This document shows, one piece after another, positions 5,198-5,582 of a DNA stretch of 5,582 nucleotides. Below the pieces are notes generated by a model that was not told the DNA's origin, searched no databases, and worked only from the letters and a program-made list of their open reading frames with translations. Source of the DNA: an uncultured Desulfovibrio sp. Lineage in GTDB: Bacteria; Desulfobacterota; Desulfovibrionia; Desulfovibrionales; Desulfovibrionaceae. Where the stretch lies: assembly GCA_900546145.1 (NCBI GenBank), contig URBN01000062.1:1-5582 (forward strand), given 5' to 3'. The translations under genes were made by a program, and so were the position numbers. Within the stretch, counting starts at the first letter, position 1. The number at the start of each line of letters is the position of its first letter.

Positions 5198-5582
5198 TTA
5201 CCTTCCCCATCTCGACCACCTCCGTGGGATTCTCTTTACGGGCATAGTTTCCTGTGGACGCAGCCCCTGCTGTTCCTGCCGTGGGGGCGCAAGCCGCTTT
5301 ATCTGCAGGATATCAGCAAGGGCACAGATAAGGTACTCGCAGTCCCATGCATGGTTGGGCTTCTCCCTGGCATTCACCCAAGTACCCCCGTTTTTCGCCG
5401 CGTCCCATGTCTCTGCAGACATCTCACGGGCATAGCTCTTCAGAGGTTCGCTTTCGCTCGGCGCATGTAGATGGAAAGCGCCGGGGTCTTCCGGGGCAAT
5501 GGCCAGACGGCCTGCCAGAATATTTTTTTGACACTCCCCACGGATAAATCCGGGGGATTCTTGGTTCGACGACCACTGCGCC
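5198..5582 (-). CDS. A: Terminase large subunit C-terminal part (lambda gpA-like), 5'-cut, fused in frame to IS right end
   Basis: The frame is open from the window edge to a TAA at 5200-5198. Residues from KNILAGRL (codon at 5527) onward match the C-terminal nuclease region of GpA-type terminases, the motor that cuts and packages phage DNA: the pattern 'K..l.gRL.i...pGaFHLHAP', then YAREMSAETWDAAKNG, and NHAWDCEYLICALADI, whose Asp is likely the last acidic residue of the RNase H-like nuclease. About 109 terminase residues remain of a protein usually near 600-700. Upstream of them the frame reads AQWSSNQESPGFIRGECQ, which lies in the IS200/IS605-like right end and is not terminase; it may be the C-terminus of the element's TnpB. 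The stop is 2 bp from the next start. The ATPase domain is absent from this window, so the remnant alone would be inactive. Confidence 0.85.
   Translation of the reverse strand, partial: AQWSSNQESPGFIRGECQKNILAGRLAIAPEDPGAFHLHAPSESEPLKSYAREMSAETWDAAKNGGTWVNAREKPNHAWDCEYLICALADILQIKRLAPPRQEQQGLRPQETMPVKRIPRRWSRWGR
5528..5582 (-). mobile_element. Probable right end of an IS200/IS605-family element (partial)
   Basis: On the minus strand a hairpin at 5556-5536 reads CCCC, arm CGGA, loop TTTA, arm TCCG, then T and GGGG, with the same C-T mismatch position as the hairpin at 35-15. GAAT (5560-5557) abuts its 5' foot and TCAA (5531-5528) lies just beyond its 3' foot. GAAT and TCAA are the right-end guide and right cleavage sequences known from IS608, so the element should end at 5528. 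Terminase homology begins at the next base. In TnpB-encoding members, this region is also the 3' part of the guide (omega/re) RNA. The transposase genes are outside the window. Confidence 0.65.

Overview
The window is a compact head-morphogenesis module of a lambda-type tailed phage or prophage. Every supported gene is on the minus strand, so transcription runs from high to low coordinates. The order matches the lambda left arm: terminase large subunit (gpA-like, C-terminal part only), a small helix-turn-helix protein, a gpW-like head-completion protein, portal (gpB), S49 prohead protease (gpC) with a probable in-frame nested scaffold (Nu3-like), decoration protein (gpD), major capsid protein (gpE), a 61-aa protein in the FI position, and the front part of a GH108 lysozyme-like enzyme. 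The genes are packed with short overlaps (ATGA, TAATG, 8-bp overlaps) or about 14-bp gaps with good Shine-Dalgarno sites, which indicates one late operon with translational coupling. The only non-coding gap of note is 4930-5003, which carries a 9-bp tandem repeat.

The host is a moderately GC-rich bacterium. The style of this gene set recalls prophages of Desulfovibrionaceae (Desulfovibrio/Bilophila), but that is an impression from family knowledge and not something the sequence proves.

The most notable structure is at the two ends. Each end carries a 21-nt imperfect hairpin of identical architecture on the minus strand (CCCC, 4-nt stem arm, 4-nt loop, 4-nt stem arm, T, GGGG, with a C-T mismatch at the same place): one at 15-35 and one at 5536-5556. 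These look like the left end (LE) and right end (RE) of an IS200/IS605-family (TnpA/TnpB-type) element. The right one has GAAT at its 5' foot and TCAA 8 nt beyond its 3' foot, the same pair as the right-end guide and cleavage sequences of IS608. The terminase homology starts just downstream of TCAA, and the GH108 homology stops near a TTTAT at 52-56. Both flanking phage genes therefore appear to be cut by copies of this element, leaving an intact capsid-building core between a decapitated terminase and a truncated lysozyme. This suggests a decaying prophage, two direct IS copies, or a contig whose ends stop inside a repeated IS.

How the genes work together: the terminase packages DNA through the portal; the portal, protease and scaffold nucleate and mature a prohead of the major capsid protein; the decoration protein stabilises the expanded shell; the gpW-like protein completes the head for tail joining. 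No tail gene, integrase, cos/pac site, tRNA, rRNA or CRISPR array is visible.
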